Source: Rhynochetos jubatus (Eukaryota; Chordata; Aves; Eurypygiformes; Rhynochetidae). Taken from it: a stretch of DNA of 64,000 nucleotides. Below the pieces are notes generated by a model that was given only the letters and a program-made list of their open reading frames with translations, made no database searches and was not told where the DNA came from. Shown here piece after piece: positions 37,801-50,520 of the stretch (its first letter is position 1; each line of letters begins with the position of its first letter). The DNA is taken from contig CM050655.1 of assembly GCA_027574665.1 (NCBI GenBank), forward strand, positions 5,208,001-5,272,000, written 5' to 3'. Made by a program: the position numbers and the translations under genes.

Positions 37801-40800
37801 AAAAAGAAACCAAAAAAAGAATTGCAAACAAAGGTTTTCTCCTGCTGCCCCTTTAATGCATTTCTGGTAAAAATACCGGTGCACAAGCCAAAAAGCAAGA
37901 GCCTGGTTTACCTGAAATCCCCGTTGGGATGTTACCTAGCACCTTCCACCCCCAGAGTAGGGTGTACCCCAGGAAGAGATCCCTTTTGCAGCAGGGTCTT
38001 GAACCTTTGCTGGAAGGGGTGAAGGGGGGTGATGGGGCAGCCGTGTTTTGCCGCCTGGCTTTACAGCACCTCGCAGAGATGCGGGAGCATCCCCAGGCTC
38101 AGTGCACGCCCTCGGAAAGGGCCCGGCATCCCTCGGAAGGCAATTCTCATTCAGCGAACGGTGGTTTGGAAATAGTCAGTCATCAGGCACTTATGGATCT
38201 TTCAAGCCCCTTTCTCTCCCTAATAATCCCACCTCTTGGGAGGTATTGATTCTCCGCTGTTGGCTGCCTCTTGGTATTCCGCAGTCCGTTTTTGTCTGTG
38301 TAAATCACTGCGCTGTCATTTTCACGCGGCAATTACCTACTCTTGATTTCTTTCATCCCGAGTCCTTTGCCAGAGATCTAAACTCTGTATTGACAAACCA
38401 CCCTGGAAGAAAGAGAGGGGTCAGGGTTTGGGAAGAAGTTTTACACAACAAAAACTTTGGGGAGAGTTTCCCCTGGGGTGTGATCCTCTCAAAGACGCTC
38501 AGTCTGTTTTTGTTTTTTCTATTGTCCAATGCAAGAGGGATGCTGCGGCTCCCAACTTGCAAATGTGACATTGTGCCTTGCTTTTTGCTTGTGCTGAAAA
38601 CATAGGAAAACCCTCACCTTCCTGCTTGGAGAGCTGGGGACAGCCAAGTGATCCTCAATCCTCTGTTGGGGAATGAGTGTTCATCTGCATGAGCTATGGC
38701 CAGCCATGGAGAGATACCAGATCACATTAAATCAGGCAGGGGTGTCCAAGCAAGCTGTGCTTCGGGTAGGCAAAAGTCCAAGGTGCATCGTAATGCAGAC
38801 CTAGATCAGCGGCTGTGTCAACCTGCGGGGTTTTAGGCAAAAGCTTCCCCGTGCTGTTGCTCTGAAAGAGCATGTGGTTGTAAGAGGGCTGGGGTGCTAA
38901 AGCAGATAGCAAGGTGGAAAGCTTGGGAGATGTCTCTCCTCTGGCAGAACCAGCTGGGATCAGTCAGCATGAGTTTTAGGTCGCTTGCTTTCGCTGTCTC
39001 TTGCGCTATTAAGCTGGTGTCTCATGTGCATGGAGGTCACCCTGGTTTGTCATCCGGGAGGGTGGCTCTGCTCTGGGCAACATGAGAAATCCCACAAGCA
39101 CCCGGCTGAGATGCTGCCAGCAGCTGCAGGTGGGGATGGGGTTTGTCAGGTGTCAGACAATAGCACACAGGAGGTGCTGGTGAGCAGGGACGGGGCTGTG
39201 CAGGGATGCGCTGCAGACTGGACACTCCTGGACCAGCAGCATTGCAGGTGAAAAGGACAGGCACCTTCCGATCTTCACAATCTGCTCATGTTTCCAGTTG
39301 GAATTACAAAGAAAAGGACTGAAAATAAATTTAAAAAAAGAAAACAGAGATTCATGCTGACGTTTCTTGGTTCCAAGAGTCACTAGGGAGAGCAAACACA
39401 CATTTTGCAGGCCTTTGACACTGCAGGTTTTCCTAAACACACAGGCACAGCTCTAGACAGGAAAAACCAAACCCAAATATGGGCCAAGAAAGGTTCAGCC
39501 TCAGGCTCATGAGCAGGAATTTCATGGTCTTGGGTAGTTTTGATGGTGGTGAAGGTATGAGTTGTGAGCTTCCTCTTGCTTTCCAGGAGCAAGCCCTGGG
39601 CTTATGGTTCAGCCGTCTGGGGAAGGAAGGGGGGCAGATTTGGGGGTTGGTTTTAGTTCCTGGTGATTTTTTGTCTTTCCAGGAGGATGAAGGTTGAAGG
39701 GGACTGTGATTTACAGCAGTAGGGTTGCCTTCAGCCCCGTCTGCTGCGGCACAGGAGATGCAACCCCCCTCCCAGAAGTGACAGGTGCTGTGTTAACCTG
39801 GCACAAAGTCGCACCTCCAAACTTGAAGGCATTTTGTTATTAAAACAGCACGCCTGGCTGGTGAGGGCTCTCACTTGAACAGAATCCCCGTCCTAGCAGA
39901 GAATAAATTAAAAAGCCAACTGGCCGCGGCTGCCTGAGGAGCGCCTGGACCAGAGATAGGGCCAGAAGTCAGATAACAAACAGTGTCCAAAATTGCGGCA
40001 CCTGGTGCAAGGCGTGAAATTAAAACCTTTTCTGCCTCCTCCTGCATGCTGTAACAAAACAGCTCCTGCCACAGTCTGCCGGCACCGGGAGTGAAGAGGA
40101 GAATAATTAAATACGTGGAGATTCTTGCGTCTGAGGGAAGGTCTTCCAAGGGAAAGGATGATGCTACTCTGCTGTGGATCTTGGTGCTTTGGTTCTGAGA
40201 CCAGGCTAAAGCTGGGAGGCTCTGTGGGCCGCCCTGCTAAGCTGCCTTTCGAGTGCCTCTGCTACCCAGAGGTGGGAGGAATCTCTCTTTTTTTTGTTAT
40301 TGTTGTTGTCGCTTTTTCTTCAGATTTTGTTCCCTTCACCTTCCCTTCTGGACTTAGCAGCAGCCCTGGGATGTGCTGGTGTTGTATTGGCTCTTCTCTC
40401 CCCAGACCTCACAGGCTTTCCAGACCTCAGGAAGGACATTTCTCTGGCCTTACTACCCAGGAGTGATGAAGAGGGCAGCACTTTTTAATCAAAGTTACAT
40501 TAGGTGAAGCTTATATTATTCACTGTGCTTTATTGCAGCTATTTTTACACGGGGGTTAGAAGTTAATACCACCCAGTGAGCCTGGTTTTGCTGAATTCTG
40601 GCAAGCACCGAAATCCATCAGCACATCCAGACAGGGTAGGAAAGAGCCTAAGCAAAAAATAAACTGGCTAGCTGAGCTGAAAAAGCCATCAAAAAAACCA
40701 AACCTTTTAAAAAAAAAGACAAACAGACCCTTGATAATAGAGGATCTGGTCTGGAGGGGCAAAAACCAGGCAGGACCATCAGCTGTAATCAGCAGAAGGG

Positions 40801-43280
40801 CGAGCTTTTGCAATCAGCACAGAAAGGGGAGCGGGAGGCGTAGCAGGAGGGCTCGGGTGGCTGCTGGTGCTGCAGTGTTGGTTGTTCCCTGCCCTGGCAA
40901 ATAAGCCTGGCCCTCTCCCTGTCCTCCTTTGCAGCCCCGGTCAACGTGATGAGACACAGTCTGAATCTACCAGAGGGATGTGAGTGCTCAAGAAATGGCT
41001 GTTGACTGTAGCTGGGGTCTCAAAGTGAACAGTTGCAGCAAATAAGGCTTTGCAGGTTTGTGTGGAGGTGTTTGGTTTGGTATTGCACACACACCCCTCC
41101 AGTTAACACCAAAGGTTTAAGCTGTGCTAATTCTTTGGTCCTGGCAAGGATGCTGGCAGAGCTGGGATTGTCTCTGCCGGTTGAAAAAAGATGTGATGAA
41201 CTGCAAGAGGAGGGAAGGGGAGGGGGTATACCTGTGTTTCTAGAAAACGGCCAAAATGCAGCTTTTTTCTTTCTCCTTTCTGTTTTCCATCTCATTCTCC
41301 TTTTCCATCTTTTCCCTGCTCTTTAACATAGAGATTCCTTGCTGAAACGTGCTTTCCAGGCCCTTTACCGGTGTATTATCCCAGCAGGAGATGCTGTGGT
41401 GAGGCTGGAGGACACAATTGCCTTGGTTCTTGTGATATCCCCGTTCTCGGGGGTGTTCAGAGATTTGGGTCCCTTTAAAAAAATACCAACAAAATAATCC
41501 ACCAACCTGATCCTGAGTGCTTTTAAATAAAACACCAGGTATTTTTTTTAAGGAAACACTTATTTTTAAAAACTGCTTGACACAATTGGTGTCACTGATT
41601 GATTGCTTTGACCCGTCTTCCACTGTGACTTCACAGTGTGCTCGGTGGGTTCTTTGGGCTGGATTGCAAAGGCTGGTTCCTGTGGCAACGCTATTAGAAA
41701 TTAAAGAAGAAGAAAAAATGTAATTTTAAGCCAAAACTCTTCTAAGTGCAGCCTCCTGCTTTCACGCCCAGGACCGGTTGCTGGTTGGGAAGGTTAATCT
41801 GGCTTCTTGCATGGAGTGCTCCAAGTGGGGAGCAGGTGGAGGGGGAAGCGAGCCTGGGGCAAGGGCTCATCAGCAGATAGCATCCCACTGAGAGCTGTGG
41901 GGGCAGACAGTGCCCTGCCCCAGCACGCCCACCACCCTGCGTCGGGGCAGCAGCGTGGCTGGAGGAAACGGCTGGCAAAGCAGGGCAGCTCTGCACTGGC
42001 ATCGGCTGGGGGAGGCGTGTAGGAGAGCTGATTACTGACCACACTGGTGACTTTGCGAGTGCTTACAGGGGCTGTTGGAAAGCTGAACGATGCCAAACGC
42101 AGTCCAGAACCTTTGGAGCTGAAGGAGCTTGTGAGGGAGACAGGAGCCTTTAGGAGAGGGCTCTCAAAGCTATAAGTGCAAGGCCAGCGCAACGTGAGGG
42201 GGGACGGCAGGTCCAGGAGTGCACAAAAGCATCCTTTTGGACAGTCCTGGGCCAGAGGGCCTTCCAGAGAAGAGAAGGGAAAAAGGAGGGGAGCCTCACA
42301 CAGCGACTGTCCTTTGCTCCTGTGAGAAGTAACTGGCAAGGGATAGTGAGCTTGTGGCCACAGCTCAGCATTTCCTTTGCCGAGGGTAGATCTGCCCAGC
42401 GGGATTTTATATGGAAGAGAGGTGTGGGTGTATCTCAGGCCAAGTGCTCTGGGTGGGACTTGACGCCTCCAGCTTCAGTCTGGAAATGAATACTATGAAT
42501 GAAAAATGAGGTGTTTTGGCTTACCCCACCGCTTGTCCCTGGCGTTAGGGACAAGCGTGCTTGCTCTTCTGCGTGGCAGTGGGGACAGATCGTCATGCTC
42601 TGACATGCGGAGTATGGGTAAAGCTGGGAGGGAAGTGTCTGGGTGGTCTCTGGAAACCTGTGCAGGAGCCTCAGCTCTTCTGGCGTTTCTGGGCATTTTG
42701 CATTGCTGATGGGGAATGAGAAGGTTCAGGAAAGGAAAAAAGGGTGTATTTTTTAATGCGAGGACGCATCGAAGCCCCGTCCAACATGATTGCTTTTGTG
42801 GGTCTACTCGATAAGCTGAGGTTTTGCAAACTGTCATTAGAAATAAGGTGTTTGTGGCATGACTTAACCGATGAGGTGACCGGATCATGTCCTGCCGCAC
42901 CCTCTGCAACTCTCTCAGCATCCACTGCCTTGTTGCAGCCTTGGACTTCGCTGAGGCTTGAAACCCCTCCCCACCTCCTGGTGGGGTTGTTCCTTGAGGA
43001 TTTGGAGGCAAAAATAGCTGATTTCATTGCTTCAGAAGTGCAAAGCTGTTCATCATGTCAGGAGCAGGTATTGAAAGCCATGGCATGCTCTTCCTCTAAG
43101 GTGTGGACTCGGCACTGGTGCCTGCTCGCTTTGGGGATTCCTCTTAAAAAAAAACTCCTCCAGCCTTTGTTCAAAATGGAGAGAGCTGGTGCCAGAGAGT
43201 GAATCAATGTGCTGTGCTTTGCTGGCAGCGTTTGTAAAGTCTCAGCCTTGTCAATAAGGGGTGGTAACGTTATTTCCTAA

Positions 43281-43316
43281 GTACATCTGATGTACATCTG
43301 ATGCACATCTGATGCA
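43281..43316 (+). repeat. 11-bp tandem repeat (3 copies)
   Basis: Three copies of gtacatctgat stand head to tail; the third has one change (gcacatctgat) and is followed by a partial gca. It lies just upstream of the CR1 copy at 43350. Confidence 0.85.
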
Positions 43317-43349
43317 GGGGTTGTTTATCCCCATCCTCAGGGTGTATAA

Positions 43350-43915
43350 GCAGAGGTATGATTCTTCCTCTCTACTCTGGTGAGACCCCACCTGCAGTTC
43401 TGTGTCCAGCTCTGGAGCCCTCAACATCAGAAGGATATGGGCCTGTTGAAGAGAGTCCAGAGGAGGCCACAAGGATGCTCCGAGGCTGGAGCCCCTCTGC
43501 CATGGGGACAGGCTGGGAGAGTTGGGGGTGTTCAGCCTGGAGAAGAGAAGGCTCTGGGGAGACCTTATAGTGCCTTCCAGTGCCAGGGAAGCTACAAAGA
43601 ACCTGGGGGGACTTTTTACAAAGGCCTGTAGTGGCAGGACAAGGGGTAACAGGTTGAAACTGAAAGTGCAGAGATTTATATTGGATATCAGGAAGAAATT
43701 CTTCCCGGAGAGGGTTGGGAGGCACTGGGACAGGTTGCCCAGAGAAGCTGTAGATGCCCCATCCCTGGAAGTGTTCAAGGCCAGGCTGGATGAGGCTTGG
43801 AGTGACCTGGTCTAGTGAAGGGTGTCCCTGCCCATGGCAGGGGGGTTGGAACTAGATGAGCTTTAAGGTCCTTTCCAGCCCAAACCATTCTGGAATTCAT
43901 TCATTCTATGATCCT
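43350..43915 (+). repeat. CR1 LINE 3' end, well preserved
   Basis: About 565 bp of a CR1 element lie in the same direction as CDH23. The 5' truncated copy begins near the 'ctctactctggtgagacccc' stretch and runs through the ORF2 end. The frame 43522-43815 is open and reads KLKVQRFILDIRKKFFPERV, then WDRLPREAVDAPSLEVFKAR, ending DLV and a stop, the typical CR1 ORF2 C-terminus. A short 3' UTR follows (catggcaggggggttggaac) and the tail attcattcattctatgatcc, matching the CR1 terminal repeat. The low divergence from the consensus as I remember it makes this the youngest repeat in the window. CR1 copies of this type are the hallmark of avian genomes. Upstream of 43350 the similarity is uncertain. 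Confidence 0.92.
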
Positions 43916-46323
43916 GTGGTGAGCTGGGTCTCTGCCAGCTGATGGCATTCCTCATGTAACAGCGTCATGCTGAGAGGGGTACCCTGCCCCTTGCCACTGC
44001 TTTGTGTTTAAGGCCGTGTCTGGAGGTTGAGGTTGACTGGTGCCCATGCTGATGTGTCTCATTCAGCATTTCAAGTCAGACAAAGGAGACCTTGGCCACG
44101 GTTGAGGTGGAGAGCACGTACCTTAGCTTTGGGGCTTTTTGCCTTTGCTTTCCTTAGGCTTGTCTAGGGTGAGGAGGGTGGAGAGAGAAAGTTAGGTAGG
44201 CTTAGACACTTGAGCTCACCTAAGACTGACAGACAGTAGGTCCCTGACAGACTTCAGCAATAAGCTGATGGTGAGGACAAGGAGGTGAGTGAGGGTAAGA
44301 AATAGAGAAAGAAGAGAGGGGAACCCCTGATTTATTTATAATTGTTGTGAATTTTGTTTAAGTTTGTAACCTATAATCCAGTGATTCTAAAGAAATAAAG
44401 TTGGGCAAATAATCCATTTTCTCAGCTGTGAATGAGGGCAAAGCTGAAGGAAGAGGAGAACTGAAGTGACCCACGTGAAAGGAATAGACTTAACCCCATC
44501 CCTCAGGCAAGGTTCAAGGGGATTAAGCTGGATTTGTGCCTGTTTCCCACCTTGCAGATGCTGCCCTGAGCTGAAGGGTTTTGGCCTAGAGAGAATGAAG
44601 GGAATTCCAAAACATTGCTCCTTTAATTCACCCAGAAGGGCCAGTCAATGCAGTCGGTGAGCTGACTCCTCTGGGAAAATCCTCTTCGTTAGGAAACGGC
44701 GTAACGTGAACGCAGTCATCCCACCTGATGCACCGAGATCCCAGCCTGGATTAAAGACAAGCAAAGCCGAAACAAAACAACCTAGAAGTTGAATGATTCA
44801 AAGAGCTTTATTGATGCAAACTAGCCCTCTGTATTTTAACCACAGCATGGAGGGCACGCTGGTGACCAGGAGAAGGGAAGAGATGCACCAGCGACGTGGC
44901 TATGCAGCGGCATCCAGTGGCTTGTATCCCTTCCCCTTGGGCCGGGTGCTTGGCTGTGCCGCTCTGTGCAGAGTAGCCTCTAACATGGGGTGCTCTCGTA
45001 GCAGTTTTGCCTCTGTGAGGAAATTAACTGGAGAACTGGGAACCAAGAAGACCCAGAAGATTTTTTTGGACAAAAAAATCATTTTTCAGAGCTGCCTTTT
45101 CCCCATCACCTGCACGGAAAACCTCAGCCTCTCTGAGGGCAGCGCTAGGAGCAGATCTGTCCATCCTTTCCTCAGGGTAGGATGTAAGACTTTTAAACTG
45201 CCAAAAAATGACAGCCTCAGTAAAGTTACTAGTTCTCTCATGCTTTGTAACTTGCCTCACCGGTAGCCAGAGGCAAGGATTACTTGTGTCTGTCCTCAAG
45301 AGGCTGATGACTTTATTGTCCCTTCTCATGCTAATATTGCCTTTCCACTGCACAAATAACTGCTGTGTTGGGTCTACACGCTTAGCATAGTCTCAATAAA
45401 TTCAGACCATTCGTCCTCAGTCTGTGTTTGGCTTTGAAGGATGCTCCTTTATTGATCCAAAGCTGAACATCAGTGTCTGGTCTGACACAAGGAGCTTCTT
45501 CCCTTTACAAACCTTGCTACGTTCCCACTTGCCCTTTTGCCTCTCCTTTTAAGACAGGTTGGCTCTTGATGCTCTGTGCTCAAGCATCCTCTTTTGGGAC
45601 CAGGAACTCATTCACCTTGTAGCTTGGAGCTCTTGCACAGTTTTTCATGCCAGCGCTGCTGACTGAGGTCTTTACCTCTGATCTTCCTGGGTGGGAAAAA
45701 CCTTGCTGTCATAAGGAGGTGTGAAAAAAACCCGACTGTTCTATGCACAGTAAGATGAGCATCTTCGGCTGATAGCAGAGGGCAAGGTCTGTCCTTGGTG
45801 CATGCAAGTGGCCTCGAGCATAACAGTGAGGGTGTTATGCGTGTGGGTGCAGCATGTAGTGCTAAGCAAGGAGTTTTCGGGTCAAAGCAGGTAAGGCTGG
45901 TGTGTTGTGTGTTGATAAACCCGTCTTCTGTAGTGTGCATGCTAGCAGGGGTGAGTTTTGGAGCGCGTGGCACATATGCCATTCTTTATGCTGTAGCACC
46001 AGGATACTGTGTGAATGGGGAGACTCGATGCTTTTTTCCCATTTCTTCCTCCTTTGGGTTGCTAGATTTCCTTGCTGTATGTCTCAATTAGCTTGGCCTA
46101 GCTCCTTTGCTGGGTTTTCCTGCTCTAGAAGTTCAAGGACAAGTCAGTAAGTCTTCATATATTGTACTTATAAAAAACCCATATATTCCCCTCACGTTCC
46201 TTTTTCCCAGGTTTGTAACTGCTCTTTGTGCCTGTAAGCACTGCAGAGGAGGTGGGAGACGGCAAATCGGGGTGCTAATTCTCCTGGGAAAGTGGCATCC
46301 ACACTGCTGGAGTCTCTCCAGGG

Positions 46324-46345
46324 GAGCCGTGTCACGACACGGCTC
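46324..46345. repeat. 22-bp inverted repeat with second hairpin nearby
   Basis: The arms gagccgtgtc and gacacggctc are perfect complements around a 2-base centre. Directly downstream, cgctgg (46361-46366) can pair with ccagcg (46384-46389), and gaaa (46350-46353) with tttc (46390-46393) across a bulge. Both hairpins are GC-rich in an otherwise ordinary part of intron 6. No known RNA family was recognised. Confidence 0.6.
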
Positions 46346-47052
46346 AACAGAAACGCTTTGCGCTGGAGCTTGCCGCTTTAGCACCAGCGTTTCAGCAGGA
46401 GCGAAACCCGATGAGGAGACCTGAGCTGAACCGTTATTGATCTTTCCTCCGGTAATAAAGCCGTCCACGGGAAGACAGGGAAATATTTTTTGAATCAGCA
46501 CAGCTGTATGGATTTTGCTTTCGCTCGTGTCAAGAGCGATACCTGCTCGCAGGCTGCTGCAGAGGCTCTCCCAGGACCTTCTTTTTGATGGATCTTTGGG
46601 ACCTACACATCCCAGACTTCAAAGAGAGAGAGGGTTGGGGTTTCTTTTCACTCTTATTTTTTCTGAGGACAAATTACTTGCCTCACCTGTGGTCAGAAGC
46701 GAGCCACTCTGCTGCGAAAGGTGCTTTTAGCTTTTCTACCAGAACAGGGGATAAACAAGCAGTGAAATAAATAAATAAGGTGGTACCGCAGGCAGGTTTC
46801 TATCTGCCTGGCTAAAACGGTAGGGCAAAAGGTGGAGGAAAAACGGTGATCCTCTTTACAGGAATACATGTGCTAGGTTAGAGGGTCTTTTGAAGGCTGG
46901 AGATGGTCGTTGGGTGCCAGTGGGATAAGAGAAGGAGATACCAAGATGTCCTGGCGATGGGTTGATGTGAACTCAAGTCCCACTTTCCCCTTGGCCAACT
47001 GGGCTGGCCTCTGGGTCCTCCTCCACGGTGGCTCAGGATAGCTCGAGAGCCA

Positions 47053-47084
47053 GGGAGGAACAGATCCCGGGAGGAACAGGTCCC
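47053..47084 (+). repeat. 16-bp tandem duplication
   Basis: Two adjacent 16-base units, gggaggaacagatccc and gggaggaacaggtccc, differ at one base. Confidence 0.85.
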
Positions 47085-47199
47085 CGGCAGTCATGGAGAG
47101 GAAAGTGTGAATAGATAAGGATCCAGAGATTACATATCTATCTTTGCAGTATGCTGCATAAATGAATGCCATACTTAATGACTCGTGGCTATTATTTGA

Positions 47200-47450
47200 A
47201 GGGCCCCACTGTTACAGATTTATTTGTCATTTCTTGTAATAACACCGATGATAATGAATTCATTTGTATTAATGCGGGTGTCGCGGACTTCCGTTGATAT
47301 TCCACATTAATTAATGTACCATTAAAAAAAATTGTCACCCAATTAATATCAAGTAGAAGCAATACTGCCAGTGTCCTGTCATTAGGGTTTCATTTGTAAT
47401 GCATTGTATTATCGCTCTGCCTTAATGGAAGTCATTTGCAATCCAGAGCA
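47200..47450. promoter_or_regulatory. TAAT-rich candidate enhancer (intron 6)
   Basis: This is the densest cluster of homeodomain-type cores in the window. A perfect 12-base palindrome cattaattaatg lies at 47305-47316, with aattaat at 47341-47347, gataatgaattcatttgt around 47248-47266, cattagg at 47380-47386 and tcatttgcaat at 47432-47442. The block is bounded by GC-richer sequence on both sides, and no repeat or open frame explains it. Whether it is conserved or active cannot be told here. Confidence 0.3.
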
Positions 47451-50299
47451 TCACCTGATGTGCTGCCGTGGGGGTGCCAGTTTGCATCTCTGGAGGCAAG
47501 GGTCACCCAGACGGGTCCATGGCGAAAGGCTGTCGTTAAGAGTAACCCTCGTTACAGCCTGGGCTTGGACATGGCAGCCTGCACCATTCCTGCCCTCCCT
47601 GGCACAGACAGCTGCCAGAGGTCGGTGTGCCACTTCCAGACATCCTTCCTACCCAGCTTTTAAAGGCTGGTGTGTTAACACATCTTTTTGACCCCTCCAT
47701 GGGTTTAAGAAGTAAAAGTTGGTGGTGATTGCAAATAAAATGGGATATAAAAAATAAGATCTGTCCAGTTTATGCTATCGCCCAGAGCAGAAATCGGAAA
47801 AAGGGATTCTCTCTCTCACACCGTAACGTAATGTTGGCTGGTAGCAGTAAATCACACTGGTGATTTGATTTCGCTACTGAATTTTAATATTGAGAGGAGG
47901 GATAGTGGAAAATCTCACCGGCTGCTGCAGGTCAGGGCTGTCTTTGCTTCCCTGGACAAAAGCTGCTTCTGCCAGTGCTGAGAGAAGAGGCAGGAATGGA
48001 GACCTTGACAGTGGCCACCTGGATCCACCCGGTCCATGCCCACCGTCCCTGGCAGGATTACAGCCGAAGGGGTGCTGGGCCATCTGCAGTGCGCGCCCTT
48101 GCAAAGGGGGAGATTGCTCCGAATGCCCTCTTCCCGCAGGAAAATCACACCAGCACGCCATCGAAGCCAGGAGCTCTCTGACTGACAGCTTTTCACATTC
48201 TCAGCGTTTGCCTCTGACTTTCAAACGTCTTGTTAGACCATCTTGGGTTCCCATCTGCCGTCTACGAAATTGGGACTGACATAATAGCAGCCCAGGAGGG
48301 CAGTGTGGGCTGCCTCCCAGCCCTTGCTCCAGCCCTGCCTGGCTCCTCGTAAGGCTGGAGATGGATAATGGACAGAAATGGGAGATTAACGTGGCTTCTT
48401 CAATGGGATTTGGCTGCGGGCGCTGTGTTGGTGAGGTTGCGGTTGCGTTACTACTTCTGTCCCTTCCCAGGCCAGTGGGAAACAGTCTGTTTTACAGGGT
48501 GTTCCCCCTTCCTAGGACAGCTGTGGGTTTTGGTTCAGATATAGGGCTCTGCGGTCACACATTAAAAGAAAAAGGGTATTGGTTCAAACCGGTTGCCAGC
48601 AATCTGCTCGATGCCTATGCCCTATGTTGTTTACCCATCTCCCAGCCTTTGTGTTTCCGTTCTTCCAGATGATTAGTAAAAATGTCAAATAATGGGCAAA
48701 GGCCTGCAGGTTCTCAGCAGGAACCCATTAAAAATACACTTGCCTGATAGTTTTCCTTGTTTACAACTGTATTTTGAGGGCTATGTGCTAGCTGACTGTG
48801 TTGATTTTGAATTATTCTAGGTGTTAATCAATCTTCCAGAGCACCGAGTCATATGGCTTAGAGAAGACGATGTATGTGACTGACTCTCTCACCCTTTTCA
48901 ACCAAGATTGTTTTCTGACAGAAAGAGGAGCGAGAGAATAGAGCAGGATCTATTGTCTGTCAGTCTCGTGGGAAGTGTTAATGCTGCTACTTGCCTTTAA
49001 TTCCCAATTAGCCAAGAGCTGCGCTGAAGGTTTTGTTATTTCACCTGGAGCTGGTGTAGTGGAGAGGTCTGAAGTCGCTCCCGTTGAAGAAATTCTGCCA
49101 GTGTGTGCTCTGCCAGGTCTGCTGCCGCTCTTCGATGTTTGCAGGGCTGCTGAAAACCATCAGGAATGGTCCAGCGAGCACCTTGGATGTTGCCTTTAAT
49201 GCTTTTTGGCAGGAGTTGTCAGACCTGCTGACTGAGCTGTGTCTCGCTGGAGGAGGCTGAAAATGTAAAGGTAGACTGCCCTGGCTCTGCCAGAGCTCTC
49301 CCCACCTCTTTTCCGAAGAAAAAAGATGAACCCTACGTGGGTTTTTATAATCTCTCAGACTGTGCTTCTGTGCTTGTGACTTGATGGTCCTGTAGCAGTC
49401 CGTCTCGGCAGGTTTTTGGTTGCTGGAAAGGTTCTCACAAAGGTTCCCCTGCGCAGAGTAGGTGAGCCCGCTGGTGTTAGCTTCACTTCCCTTCACTGCT
49501 TCTCATGGAGCTGTGAGAAGCTCCTCATGGTCTCCAGAGATCTGGGACCGCAAACGCAGAGCACGGTGTTAGCTGGAGTTACGTTGAGACGGGGGCTGTC
49601 AAGGGAAACGAGCTACGACAGACCAAGCTGGCTGTCTGCTTAAATAACCGGGAACAGAGCGGGCAGGGTGGCTTCTTGAAAGCCGGTGTGGAATGTGCTT
49701 TCTTCTATTTGCTCTCTTTCTCCTGGTGCTTCGCCCACCGGGCGGCTTGCTGGGATGTGTGAAGGGTGGATGGGCAGGGCAGGACTGGCTGGGGATGGGG
49801 AGGGACCCAGCACCAAGCTGAAGGCCATGTTCAGGGGGAGGGAAGAGGGAAGGTCTGGTGTTTTGGCTGGGGATGGAGGTTGTGGTGTGGCCCCTCTGCA
49901 AGCCCGAGCCTTGAGCATGCAGCAGTCAGCTCCTTTTGCCCCTGAAGCTGCAAATCACAGCTCTGCCATACAGCGCTTTCCCTCCCACCGCTTTCTCTGT
50001 GGAATATTACTCTGTTCTGGATGAGTGCTTGAGCCGCGCGGCCACCGTTCCTTCCAAGAGCGGAGTGCAAGGTGGTGACAGATCCCAACTGAGCCCCGTG
50101 CTGGCAAGGGCAGAGTTATCGTCGGTGGGAAAAGGGGCAGCTCTGGGATGGAGGAAGCAGGCAGCTTTATCCTGTGGGATATCAGAGCATCCTCTCCCAT
50201 TCATGCCTGCTCGCTCTCTGCCTTCTGAGCTCTGTTCTCTGCCAGCACGGTAAGTTCCCCCGTGGGTTGCCATGACCCTTTCCTAAGCTCCGCGCATTG

Positions 50300-50520
50300 C
50301 ATCGGGCTGTGTCCGCCGTCAATAAGTGCTCTCGGCTCCGCGTGCCGTTATCCAGCCGCTAATTCAATGTCCGGCTCCAATAACACATCTATTCCAGCTG
50401 TGTTTATGGTGTTTTCAAAAGCCCCTCAATTGAATTATAGCTCTGCGGTGGCCGTTTGCCAGTGTCACCCGATAATGAGGGAGGTCACTTAATGGAGATA
50501 GCAACAAGAGATACATATTA
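50300..50520. promoter_or_regulatory. Candidate noncoding element (intron 6)
   Basis: Mixed-composition sequence contains gctaattcaatg, ccaataacacatc, cctcaattgaattatag, cccgataatgagg and cacttaatgg, spaced about every 25-60 bases. The regular spacing of TAAT/ATTA cores in otherwise balanced sequence is suggestive of a regulatory block. Inference only. Confidence 0.22.
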
